A DNA stretch of 32,768 nt. Origin: JAQUCI01 sp964553255 (GTDB taxonomy: Bacteria > Bacillota_I > Bacilli_A > Erysipelotrichales > Erysipelotrichaceae). The DNA is taken from the NCBI GenBank assembly GCA_964553255.1, contig CAZKJS010000018.1, forward strand, positions 1-32,768. Reading direction: 5' to 3'. Under the pieces are notes generated by a model. The model was not told the DNA's origin, did not search any database, and saw only the letters and a program-made list of their open reading frames with translations. Positions 15,891 to 24,368 of the stretch are shown here, in pieces. The position numbers and the translations under genes are program-made. The number at the start of each line of letters is the position of its first letter. Positions within the stretch are counted from its first letter, which is position 1.

Positions 15891-17411
15891 ATGAAACTTA
15901 AGCCAGAAGAGATTAGTGCAATAATCAAAGATCAGATTATGCATTATGATGAAAGACTTGATGTCAAAGATGTTGGTTATGTCATAAAAGTAGGTGATGG
16001 TATAGCCCTCATTCATGGACTTGAAAATGTTATGGCCAATGAATTACTTATCTTTGGTGATGATGTTTTTGGGATGGCTCTCAATTTAGAAGTTGATAAT
16101 GTTGGCGCTGTTATCATGGGTGATGATTCAACGATCAAAGAGGGCGATAAAGTATACCGTTCTAATAAGATAATTGAAGTACCTGTTGGAGATCAAATGC
16201 TCGGCAGAGTCGTCAACGCGCTTGGCATTGCGATTGATGGTAAAGAATCAGTTGATACAAAGAAGACACGACCAATCGAAAGGGTAGCTCCTGGGGTTAT
16301 GACTAGAAAATCGGTTAATCAAGCGCTACAAACAGGGATTAAGATCATTGACTCGATCATCCCAATTGGACGTGGTCAAAGAGAGTTGATCATTGGGGAT
16401 CGTCAAACTGGTAAAACGGCTATTGCCATTGATACGATCATCAATCAAAAAAATGAAAATGTTTATTGTATCTATGTCGCTATAGGTCAAAAAGCATCTA
16501 CGGTAGTACAGATTGTTGAAAAGTTAAAACAATTTGGGGCTATGGAATATACCACGATCGTTGTGGCAACAGCCAGTGAGCGTGCTCCTATGCAATATAT
16601 TGCACCTTATGCTGGTTGTGCAATTGGTGAAGAATGGATGGAACATGGTAAGGATGTTTTGATCATATATGATGATCTAAGTAAACATGCGGTAGCTTAT
16701 CGAACGATGTCATTATTATTAAGAAGACCGCCAGGAAGAGAAGCGTATCCAGGTGATGTTTTCTATCTTCATTCTCGTTTGTTAGAAAGAGCGGCGAAAT
16801 TAAATGATAACTATGGTGGGGGCTCATTAACAGCATTACCAATCATTGAGACCCAAGCTGGTGATATTTCAGCTTATATCCCAACCAATGTTATATCAAT
16901 TACCGACGGGCAACTCTTTTTACAGACGGAGCTCTTTAATGGAGGTGTTCGACCAGCTGTTGATAGTGGACTATCAGTGTCACGTGTTGGAAGTGCAGCA
17001 CAAACTAAGATCATGAAACAATTATCTAGTTCATTAAAAATGGATTTGGCTCAATACCATGAGATGTTATCATTCTCACAGTTTGGTAGTGACCTTGAAC
17101 CATCGACTAAAGCCATTATTGAACATGGTGCACGTTTAACAGAACTATTAAAACAAGGACAATATAAACCATTAAGTTTAGAGTATCAGGTATTATCACT
17201 CTATGTGGCTAAGTATGGGTATCTTAAAGAAATTAAAGTTGAAGAAATTGATGAGTTTGAAAGCGAACTACATAATTATTTCCGAATTCATCAAGCAGAT
17301 ATATTACAGGAAATTATTGATAAACAAGAATTGACTGAAGGCCTTAAGGATAAGTTAAGTGATGCGGTTGATGCTTATGTTGATCAATACAAAAGATTGA
17401 ACGGTAAATAA
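15891..17411 (+). CDS. atpA: ATP synthase F1 subunit alpha
   Basis: The non-catalytic nucleotide-binding subunit of the F1 hexamer, 506 residues. Walker A is GDRQTGKT at residues 169-176, with the Gln typical of alpha. The Walker B strand is VLIIYDDLSKHA. The segment SVSRVGSAAQ holds the arginine finger that completes the beta catalytic site. N-terminal beta-barrel and C-terminal helical domains are both present. SD GAGGTGAG lies upstream. The next gene starts two bases after the stop. Confidence 0.97.
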   Translation: MKLKPEEISAIIKDQIMHYDERLDVKDVGYVIKVGDGIALIHGLENVMANELLIFGDDVFGMALNLEVDNVGAVIMGDDSTIKEGDKVYRSNKIIEVPVGDQMLGRVVNALGIAIDGKESVDTKKTRPIERVAPGVMTRKSVNQALQTGIKIIDSIIPIGRGQRELIIGDRQTGKTAIAIDTIINQKNENVYCIYVAIGQKASTVVQIVEKLKQFGAMEYTTIVVATASERAPMQYIAPYAGCAIGEEWMEHGKDVLIIYDDLSKHAVAYRTMSLLLRRPPGREAYPGDVFYLHSRLLERAAKLNDNYGGGSLTALPIIETQAGDISAYIPTNVISITDGQLFLQTELFNGGVRPAVDSGLSVSRVGSAAQTKIMKQLSSSLKMDLAQYHEMLSFSQFGSDLEPSTKAIIEHGARLTELLKQGQYKPLSLEYQVLSLYVAKYGYLKEIKVEEIDEFESELHNYFRIHQADILQEIIDKQELTEGLKDKLSDAVDAYVDQYKRLNGK

Positions 17412-17413
17412 TA

Positions 17414-18253
17414 ATGTCAGGATCACAACAAGTAATTAAAACAAGGATCAGAGGGATCAAGACCACTCGCAAGATAACAAAAGCGATGGAATTGATCGCG
17501 ATTGGTAAATTGAAACGGCAACGTGACCTTTTTGATGCGAACAAGTTTTATGCGCTTAGTTTAAAAGACACTATAACTAACATCCTTAGTAACACACAAG
17601 AGTCAAATAATGTGTATTTGCAAAAACGAATTGATAATAAACCACTCACTATTGTATTTTTAAGTGATTTTGGTTTGTGTGGTGGTTATACAGGTAATAC
17701 TACTAGGTTGATTAGTGAAGAATCATCTGAAAATGAGCAGTTATTAGTAATAGGAATTCGCGGTAAACAAAGTTTGATCGATAATGGATTTAATGTTAAT
17801 CATGATGATATTGCATGTGATAGTATGAACTATAGTGAGTTATTCAAGATAGCTGACAGTATTGTAACAAGCTATCGAAACAATGAAATATCAAGTATCA
17901 ATATTGTATATACTCAATATATTAACTCAATGAGCTTTGTGCCAATTAAAGTAAGACTCTTACCGGTAGAAGCAACTAAAAAAGATAATCTGTCATACAA
18001 AGAAGTTTTATATGAGCCAAGTATCGATCAGATCCTTGATGAACTTATTCCACTTTATATTAAGTCGCTAGTGTATAGCTATTGGCTTGAAACCACAACT
18101 AGTGAACACTCTTCAAGAAGATTAGCTATGGATTTAGCTACAGATAATGCTGAAGATTTGATTGATAATTTAACACTTGTATATAACCGTGCTCGTCAAG
18201 CGGCGATCACACAAGAAATAAATGAGATCGATATGACTGCGGATGCGATCTAG
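17414..18253 (+). CDS. atpG: ATP synthase F1 subunit gamma
   Basis: The central rotor shaft, 279 residues. N- and C-terminal helices form the coiled coil inside the hexamer: TRKITKAMELIAIGKLKR at the start and YNRARQAAITQEINEI near the end, both strongly conserved. The middle Rossmann-like domain contacts epsilon and the c-ring (FLSDFGLCGGY). The ATG lies two bases after the atpA stop and lacks a clear SD, so coupling to atpA translation is likely. Confidence 0.96.
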   Translation: MSGSQQVIKTRIRGIKTTRKITKAMELIAIGKLKRQRDLFDANKFYALSLKDTITNILSNTQESNNVYLQKRIDNKPLTIVFLSDFGLCGGYTGNTTRLISEESSENEQLLVIGIRGKQSLIDNGFNVNHDDIACDSMNYSELFKIADSIVTSYRNNEISSINIVYTQYINSMSFVPIKVRLLPVEATKKDNLSYKEVLYEPSIDQILDELIPLYIKSLVYSYWLETTTSEHSSRRLAMDLATDNAEDLIDNLTLVYNRARQAAITQEINEIDMTADAI

Positions 18254-18265
18254 GAGGTAATTTGC

Positions 18266-19663
18266 ATGAAAAATACAGGGAAAATAATTCAGGTCATTGG
18301 GCCGGTAGTTGACATTCGCTTTACCAAAGGAGCGTTACCATCTTTGTATTCAGCAATCATTGTTGATGAAGATAATCACAAGTTAACAGTAGAAGTTGCT
18401 CAACATGTTGGTGATGATTGCGTGCGCTGTATCGCTATGGGATCAACAGAAGGATTGGTAAGAGGAATGATCGCGATTGATACTGAAAGTGCGATCATGG
18501 TACCTGTTGGTAAAGATGTCCTTGGTAGAATGTTCAATGTGTTAGGCGAACCAATTGATGAACTTGAAGCGTTGCCTGCTGATATTGAAAAACATCCCAT
18601 TCATCGTTTAGCACCATCTTTTGAAGAACAACAAACATCAGAGAGCATTCTTGAAACAGGTCTTAAAGTAATTGACTTATTGTGTCCATATTCTCGAGGT
18701 GGTAAAGTAGGCTTGTTTGGTGGAGCTGGTGTTGGGAAAACGGTACTAATGCAAGAATTGATTCATAATATAGCTATTGAACATAGTGGATTATCAGTTG
18801 TTGCGGGAGTTGGCGAAAGAACTCGTGAAGGTAACGATCTATATAATGAAATGAAAGAGTCTGGTGTACTTCCAAGTACAGTACTTGTCTATGGTCAAAT
18901 GAATGAATCACCTGGTGCACGTATGCGAGTGGCTTTATCGGGATTAACTATGGCTGAGTATTATCGTGATCATGATGGTCAAGATGTCTTATTATTTATT
19001 GATAACATTTTCCGTTTTGTTCAAGCAGGATCAGAAGTATCGGCTTTGCTTGGTAGAATGCCTTCGGCTGTTGGTTATCAACCAACTCTTTCAACAGAGA
19101 TGGGTCAGTTACAAGAACGTATCACTTCAACCAAAAATGGTTCAATTACTTCAGTACAAGCTATTTATGTGCCGGCTGATGACTTAACTGATCCAGCACC
19201 GGCTACTGCTTTCTCTCATTTAGATTCAAAAACGGTATTAGAGCGCTCAATTGCGGCTTTAGGTATTTATCCAGCGGTTGATCCATTGGCTTCAACTAGT
19301 AGAATGTTAGATCCTTTGGTAGTTGGTGAAGAACATTATCATGTCGCCCGTGAAGTTCAACAAATCTTACAAAGATATCGTGAACTTCAAGACATCATCG
19401 CTATTTTGGGAATGGATGAATTAAGTAAAGAGGATAAAGTAACAGTTAATCGAGCAAGACGAATTCGTAATTTCTTATCGCAACCACTAAATGTTGCTCA
19501 ACAGTTCACTGGTATACCTGGACGATATGTAAGTCGTGAAGACACTGTTCGTAGTATTAAGGCAATTCTTGAAGGTGGGTATGATCATCTTCCTGAACAA
19601 GCATTTATGTTTGTTGGTACAATTGAAGAAGCCGTAGAAAAAGCAGAAAAGATGGGAGTTTAG
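18266..19663 (+). CDS. atpD: ATP synthase F1 subunit beta
   Basis: The catalytic subunit, 465 residues. Walker A is GGAGVGKT at residues 152-159, with the catalytic-glutamate segment GERTREGNDL after it and the Walker B strand DVLLFIDNIFRF. The DELSKEDK segment near the C-terminus contacts gamma. SD AGGAGG precedes the ATG. No substitutions in the active site were seen. Confidence 0.98.
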   Translation: MKNTGKIIQVIGPVVDIRFTKGALPSLYSAIIVDEDNHKLTVEVAQHVGDDCVRCIAMGSTEGLVRGMIAIDTESAIMVPVGKDVLGRMFNVLGEPIDELEALPADIEKHPIHRLAPSFEEQQTSESILETGLKVIDLLCPYSRGGKVGLFGGAGVGKTVLMQELIHNIAIEHSGLSVVAGVGERTREGNDLYNEMKESGVLPSTVLVYGQMNESPGARMRVALSGLTMAEYYRDHDGQDVLLFIDNIFRFVQAGSEVSALLGRMPSAVGYQPTLSTEMGQLQERITSTKNGSITSVQAIYVPADDLTDPAPATAFSHLDSKTVLERSIAALGIYPAVDPLASTSRMLDPLVVGEEHYHVAREVQQILQRYRELQDIIAILGMDELSKEDKVTVNRARRIRNFLSQPLNVAQQFTGIPGRYVSREDTVRSIKAILEGGYDHLPEQAFMFVGTIEEAVEKAEKMGV

Positions 19664-19664
19664 T

Positions 19665-20075
19665 ATGTTTAAGGTGAAAGTCATAACACCAAGAGGTATT
19701 TACACTGAACTGGAAGCAACTATCTTAAATATCACTACTCCTGAAGGAATGAGGGGAATTTTAAGCAATCATATGCCACTTGTGACGATGATTGATGTTG
19801 GAAAAATGACAATCGGTAATGAGATAGCCCAGCCAGCTTATCGTTATGATTACGCAACTGGAAGTGGAATGATGTATTTTAATGATAACTTAGCGACAGT
19901 CTTAGTAGAAACAATTGAAAGAAGTGATGAGATTGATCTAAAGCGAGCTGAAGCTGCGATGCAGCGATCAGAAACTAGAATTGCCAGCATTGATAAAGGT
20001 AATATTGATGTTGAACGCGCTAAAAGAGCATATCGTCGCGCAAAAAACAGGATAAGTATAAAAAATGAACAATAA
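19665..20075 (+). CDS. atpC: ATP synthase F1 subunit epsilon
   Basis: The regulatory rotor subunit, 136 residues: an N-terminal beta-sandwich that binds gamma and the c-ring, and a C-terminal two-helix domain that can insert into F1 and block ATP hydrolysis. The C-terminal domain keeps two copies of the I/L-D-x-x-R-A motif, IDLKRA from residue 90 and IDVERA from residue 114. Such motifs bind regulatory ATP in the Bacillus PS3 protein. The ATG is one base past the atpD stop, with GGAG just upstream. A weak terminator follows. Confidence 0.94.
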   Translation: MFKVKVITPRGIYTELEATILNITTPEGMRGILSNHMPLVTMIDVGKMTIGNEIAQPAYRYDYATGSGMMYFNDNLATVLVETIERSDEIDLKRAEAAMQRSETRIASIDKGNIDVERAKRAYRRAKNRISIKNEQ

Positions 20076-20093
20076 CACCTTTATGGTGTTTTA
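20074..20093 (+). terminator. Weak terminator after atpC
   Basis: A 6-bp stem (20074-20079 with 20085-20090) and a TTATTA tail. Because of the short stem and interrupted T-run, partial readthrough into the ywzB-like gene is likely, and no separate promoter is seen for that gene. Confidence 0.5.
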
Positions 20094-20108
20094 TTATAGG
20101 AGGTAAGA

Positions 20109-20315
20109 ATGATTGATATTGTTATCAGGATAGTATTACATATAATAGCTTTTGGTGTTAGTTGGTATGCACTAAATGGACTTGATTGGTCACGTTTTAT
20201 TAAACAAGGAAGAACCATGCAAGCACAGTTACTTTTGATTGTTTTAAGCATGGCATTAGGATATTTGCTTGCTCAATTTATGTTAGCTATTGGATTTAAT
20301 TATTATCCATATTGA
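20109..20315 (+). CDS. ywzB: YwzB-like DUF1146 membrane protein
   Basis: A 68-residue protein with two predicted membrane helices (about residues 4-24 and 38-62). The loop between them contains LDWSRFIKQG, in keeping with DUF1146. The function is unknown to me. It directly follows atpC, as its homologue does in B. subtilis, and is probably expressed by readthrough. An excellent SD, AGGAGG, lies 5 bases before the ATG. In B. subtilis murA and spoIID follow here. In this genome mbl follows instead. Confidence 0.8.
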   Translation: MIDIVIRIVLHIIAFGVSWYALNGLDWSRFIKQGRTMQAQLLLIVLSMALGYLLAQFMLAIGFNYYPY

Positions 20316-20381
20316 CCGATTATTAAGATTATATGAAATCGTTTTGTTGGTGAGAATTACCACTTAACATCGTGATAAATG

Positions 20382-20390
20382 TGCTATAAT
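20382..20390 (+). promoter_or_regulatory. Extended -10 promoter for mbl
   Basis: TGC-TATAAT with the -10 at 20385-20390 and a weak -35. The predicted leader of about 23 bases contains SD GGAGGAG. Confidence 0.6.
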
Positions 20391-20419
20391 ATCATTGCTT
20401 GTAAGATTGGAGGAGAATT

Positions 20420-21415
20420 ATGTTGTTCTCAAAAGCTGTTGGAATTGATTTAGGAACAGCTAATATGTTGATTTATGTTAAAGGTAAAGGCGTGGTTCTT
20501 GATGAGCCTTCAGTTGTTGCCTTGGATGCTGATACTAGAAAATGTATAGCTGTTGGAACTGAAGCTAAGGAAATGTTAGGAAAAACTCCTAGAAGAATAT
20601 TGGCTATCAGACCGCTTAAGGATGGTGTTATCGCTGACTTTGAAGTTACAGAGATCATGTTGGGATTATTTATTCGTAAATTAAAATTAAAGGGATTATT
20701 TTCAAGACCGGTTATTTTAATCTGTTGTCCCAGTAACATAACATCGGTTGAACGTAACGCTATTAGAGATGCCGCATATCGTGCTGGTGCAAAAAGAGTT
20801 TATATAGAAGAAGAACCAAAAGTAGCGGCTATTGGCGCTGGTTTGGATATCTCAAAACCAAGCGGTAGTATGGTATTGGACATTGGTGGTGGTACTACTG
20901 ATGTCGCAATTCTTTCACTTGGAGAAATCGTTACTAGTACATCATTAAAGGTAGCTGGTGATAAACTTGATCGCGATATTATCAAATATTTAAAGGAATC
21001 ATATAAGTTGCTTGTTGGTGAAAGAACAGCTGAAGATATAAAGAATAAGATTGGTACAGCTTGGCGTAATTCGCGTCAGGACACAATGGATGTTAGTGGA
21101 CGCGATTTAGTAACAGGTCTTCCTCATACGATCACATTGAGTTCTGAGGAAACCGAACTTGCCATGCGTGAAAGTTTACAAGAAATTGTAAGAGCATGTC
21201 GCACTGTTCTTGAACAAACCCCTCCAGAACTATCAAGTGACATCGTTACTCGTGGTATAGTTCTTACTGGTGGTGGTGCATTATTGAATGGCATTGATAC
21301 GTTATTAATGAACGAGTTAAATGTTCCTGTATACATTGCAGAAAATGCACTTCGTTGTGTTGCTGAAGGAACAGGTATCATGCTTGAAACGCCAGCGTTT
21401 GGACACATTGGGTAA
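20420..21415 (+). CDS. mbl: MreB-like actin homologue, Mbl type
   Basis: A bacterial actin that forms membrane-bound filaments directing sidewall peptidoglycan synthesis. The 331-residue protein shows the actin phosphate-1 motif GIDLGTAN (residues 8-15), the phosphate-2 motif DIGGGTTD and the adenosine motif TGGGALLNG. Segments such as IRPLKDGVIADFEVTE and LICCPSNITSVE resemble B. subtilis Mbl more closely than I would expect for MreB, and the position after the atp-ywzB block matches mbl in that genome. The short hydrophobic N-terminus (MLFSKAVG) may help membrane binding. Its presence argues for a rod or elongated cell. It has no mreCD next to it, also as for mbl. Confidence 0.92.
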   Translation: MLFSKAVGIDLGTANMLIYVKGKGVVLDEPSVVALDADTRKCIAVGTEAKEMLGKTPRRILAIRPLKDGVIADFEVTEIMLGLFIRKLKLKGLFSRPVILICCPSNITSVERNAIRDAAYRAGAKRVYIEEEPKVAAIGAGLDISKPSGSMVLDIGGGTTDVAILSLGEIVTSTSLKVAGDKLDRDIIKYLKESYKLLVGERTAEDIKNKIGTAWRNSRQDTMDVSGRDLVTGLPHTITLSSEETELAMRESLQEIVRACRTVLEQTPPELSSDIVTRGIVLTGGGALLNGIDTLLMNELNVPVYIAENALRCVAEGTGIMLETPAFGHIG

Positions 21416-21423
21416 ATCTTGCT

Positions 21424-22518
21424 GTGACTATTCTGATTAACTATATCAAATCATCACTTATCTATTTAATACTACCGACTTTAATAGCGGTAGTTTTAGT
21501 ACCGGTGATCAAATATTTAGGTTATCGTCTTGATGTTTATGCTCTTGAAAACGAAAGAACAGTTCATCATGGCAAAATTGTTCGTATTGGTGGTGTTGCT
21601 ATCTTTTTGGCATTTATTATCAGTATGGCATTTTTGTTTGTTGCTGATAAAACCATAAACAGTATTATCATTGGCGGAATCATCATCTTTTTTACTGGTT
21701 TAATTGACGATATGATCGATCTTAAACCAAAACTAAAAATGATATTACAAGCTTTAGCTGCTTTTGTTGTTATGTATTATGGTGGTATTTATATTGAAAT
21801 TCTTAATTTACCATTTGGTATCAGTATCAATACTGGGATTTTGAGTTTAGTTGTCACTTTCTTTTGGATAGTGGGTGTCACGAATGCTTTAAATTTAATT
21901 GATGGTCTTGATGGTTTATCATCAGGAGTAAGTATCATTGTTTTGGTTACGATATCTTTTATTGCATTCATGATGAATCGTACTGATGTAGCATTTATCG
22001 CACTTGTATTGACAGGAGCGTCATTAGGCTTTTGGTTTTATAACTTTCATCCAGCAAGTATCTTTATGGGTGATAGTGGTGCTTTATTTTTAGGTTTCAA
22101 TATTGCTTGTTTGTCTTTATTGGGATTTAAAACCGCAACGGTCATAACTTTGGGATTCCCAATTGTTATCTTGGTAGTACCAATTGCTGATACACTTATG
22201 GCTATTATTAGACGAAGTCTAAAGGGTGAGAAATTTGATGTGGCCGATCGTGGTCATTTGCATCATGTTTTGATGTATAATTTGAAACTTGGTCATCGTA
22301 ATGCCGTATTAGTGCTTTACTTGACAACTTTATTATTCTCAATGTGTTCAATCATCAGCTTCTTCAACGAAAAAATAGGTATGATCTTATTGTTAATCCT
22401 TGTATTTGTTTTTGAGATCTTTATTGAATATACAGGTATGATAAATCCAAAGTATCATCCACTGATGGGATTAAGTAGAAGGCTGTTTGGTTGGCCAAAA
22501 AAGAAAGAAGACAACTGA
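21424..22518 (+). CDS. tagO: Undecaprenyl-phosphate GlcNAc-1-phosphate transferase (TagO/WecA type)
   Basis: An integral membrane enzyme that transfers GlcNAc-1-phosphate from UDP-GlcNAc to undecaprenyl phosphate, priming teichoic acid or another wall polymer. About ten or eleven membrane helices. The cytoplasmic motifs of the family are all present: RTVHHGKIVRIGG, DDMIDL with Asp95, Asp96 and Asp99, NLIDGLDGL, HPASIFMGDSGAL, and the RGHLHH loop. The start is taken as the GTG at 21424, eight bases after mbl, because the first helix needs these residues; the SD is weak. The mraY alternative is unlikely given the RGHLHH loop. Confidence 0.9.
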   Translation: MTILINYIKSSLIYLILPTLIAVVLVPVIKYLGYRLDVYALENERTVHHGKIVRIGGVAIFLAFIISMAFLFVADKTINSIIIGGIIIFFTGLIDDMIDLKPKLKMILQALAAFVVMYYGGIYIEILNLPFGISINTGILSLVVTFFWIVGVTNALNLIDGLDGLSSGVSIIVLVTISFIAFMMNRTDVAFIALVLTGASLGFWFYNFHPASIFMGDSGALFLGFNIACLSLLGFKTATVITLGFPIVILVVPIADTLMAIIRRSLKGEKFDVADRGHLHHVLMYNLKLGHRNAVLVLYLTTLLFSMCSIISFFNEKIGMILLLILVFVFEIFIEYTGMINPKYHPLMGLSRRLFGWPKKKEDN

Positions 22519-22539
22519 TGAGGAAGTTATGTCGTAGTT

Positions 22540-23787
22540 GTGTCTTACAATAAAGTCATGAAAATAAAGGATTTAGAGAAGAATAAAATCTATATTATTG
22601 GGGTATCGGGTGGAATGGATTCAATGGTTCTGCTTGATATGGCTTATAAATGTGGGTTAAATATTGTTGTTGCACATGTAAATTATCAAAAAAGAATAAG
22701 TTCTGATCGTGACATGGAAATAGTTAAAACATATTGTCATGATCATTTTTTACCTTTTGAATGTCTTTTTGCTGGTAAACATGAAGGTAATTTTCAAGCT
22801 TGGGCACGTAAACTTCGTTATGATTTCTTTACTGAGCTTTTAAAGAAGTATCATGGTGAAGGGATTTTGATCGCCCATCATCAAGATGATTTAATTGAAA
22901 CTTACTTACTACAAAAACAACGACGTCAAATCCCTTTATACTGGGGTATTAATGAAGTTACACAAATTAGTGACATGATTATTTATCGGCCTATGTTGAC
23001 CATGACAAAACTAGAAGTAGAAAAGTATTGTTTTGAGAACAAGATTTTATATGGTGAAGATGAAAGTAATGCGGATAATAGATATACCCGCAATAAGATT
23101 AGACATCAAATTGTTAATAAGCTTGATAGAAAACAACGAGAAGCGGTGTTAAATGAAATCAAGAGTAAAAACGAAGTTTCTTTAGAAAGTAAAACATACC
23201 TGACTAATCGATATGAGCAACTATTTGATCCATTTAATCAAACATCGTTTAGAAAAGAAAAGCTCATTGATCAAGTTGAATTAGTACGCTTATTCTTATT
23301 AAGAAATGGTATCAATTCATTACATTACTCATCATCATATCTTAAAGAAATCGTGAACTTTGTGTTGGGATCGGTAAATAGAGAAATACAACTTGAGCAA
23401 AAGAATACACTAGCACTAAGTTATGGGAAGCTTATTATTTTTGATAAGAGCAAGCTTCAGTATAGCTACCAGATAGAAAATGTAACTTTATTAAAAACCG
23501 ATCATTTTGAAATCAGTGATAAAGGCGATCGTATCAATGCAGTAACAGTTGATGAGAATGATTTCCCATTAACTATTCGCAGTTGGCAAGAGGGGGATGT
23601 AATAAAATTACGGTTTGGGCATAAGAAAATAAATCGTTGGTTTATTGATCGCAAGATTGATATTGACAAACGATATAGTTGGCCAATCGTAATAAATCGC
23701 AATCAAGAGATAATCTTGGTACCTAAAATTGGATGTAATGTTGCGCATTTTTCTAACAATCCGAATATGTTTGTGTTAGAATTATGA
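22540..23787 (+). CDS. tilS: tRNA(Ile)-lysidine synthetase
   Basis: TilS converts C34 of the CAU-anticodon tRNA-Ile to lysidine, so that it reads AUA instead of AUG. The PP-loop ATPase motif SGGMDS is at residues 23-28. The HHQDD segment follows the family pattern, and the C-terminal TilS-C domain (RSWQEGDVIKL...WFIDRKI) is present. Total 415 residues. The start is uncertain. I use the GTG at 22540, while an in-frame ATG at 22558 is an alternative. The only SD, GAGGAAG at 22520-22526, is 13 bases from the GTG and points instead at a two-codon ATG-TCG-TAG frame. The gene heads the tilS-hpt-ftsH set known from B. subtilis. Confidence 0.92.
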   Translation: MSYNKVMKIKDLEKNKIYIIGVSGGMDSMVLLDMAYKCGLNIVVAHVNYQKRISSDRDMEIVKTYCHDHFLPFECLFAGKHEGNFQAWARKLRYDFFTELLKKYHGEGILIAHHQDDLIETYLLQKQRRQIPLYWGINEVTQISDMIIYRPMLTMTKLEVEKYCFENKILYGEDESNADNRYTRNKIRHQIVNKLDRKQREAVLNEIKSKNEVSLESKTYLTNRYEQLFDPFNQTSFRKEKLIDQVELVRLFLLRNGINSLHYSSSYLKEIVNFVLGSVNREIQLEQKNTLALSYGKLIIFDKSKLQYSYQIENVTLLKTDHFEISDKGDRINAVTVDENDFPLTIRSWQEGDVIKLRFGHKKINRWFIDRKIDIDKRYSWPIVINRNQEIILVPKIGCNVAHFSNNPNMFVLEL

Positions 23788-23814
23788 TATTACATCAACT
23801 GGGAGGTATTTTTC

Positions 23815-24354
23815 GTGCATAAGGATTTTAAAGAAGTGTTAGTATCGGAAGAACAAATTTATCAACGTTGTATTGAATTGGGTGATGAGATCACTCGTTA
23901 TTACACCGAAAGAGGTAGTATACCTTTGTTAGTTTCGGTACTTAAGGGATCCTCGTTTTTTCTAACTGAGCTTTCAAAGAGGATCAATATGGATATTGAA
24001 GTAGACTTTATGTGCATGGAAAGTTATCATGGAACAGAGTCCACTGGCGATGTGCATATCGTCATGGATTTAGATCGAAGCATCCAGGATTGTGATATCT
24101 TACTAATTGAAGATATCGTAGATACGGGTAAAACACTAAGAAAAGTTAAGGGAATACTTAACAACAAAGGCGCAAGAGATGTTAAGGTTGCATCATTGCT
24201 AGACAAACCATCACGTCGTGTCGTTGATGAAACAGCAGACTTTATTGGTTTTGTTATTCCGGATAAGTTTGTTGTTGGATTTGGTTTAGATTTTAATCAG
24301 AAATATCGTAACTTACCTTATATTGGTGTATTAAAGGAAGAACTATATAAATAA
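23815..24354 (+). CDS. hpt: Hypoxanthine phosphoribosyltransferase
   Basis: A purine salvage enzyme making IMP (and often GMP) from hypoxanthine (or guanine) and PRPP. The PRPP motif EDIVDTGKT spans residues 99-107 with the catalytic-base Asp103. LVSVLKGSSFF and DFMCMESYHG are typical of the family, and 179 residues is normal. It starts with GTG, chosen because the SD GGGAGG lies 8 bases upstream. The tilS-hpt-ftsH order is conserved across Bacillota, and the genes are closely spaced here. Confidence 0.96.
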   Translation: MHKDFKEVLVSEEQIYQRCIELGDEITRYYTERGSIPLLVSVLKGSSFFLTELSKRINMDIEVDFMCMESYHGTESTGDVHIVMDLDRSIQDCDILLIEDIVDTGKTLRKVKGILNNKGARDVKVASLLDKPSRRVVDETADFIGFVIPDKFVVGFGLDFNQKYRNLPYIGVLKEELYK

Positions 24355-24368
24355 AGGAGTGAAAATTA

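Noticed and set aside
22509..22545. Terminator between tagO and tilS
   Set aside because: The inverted repeat (ACAACT/AGTTGT) has a large loop and no T-run.
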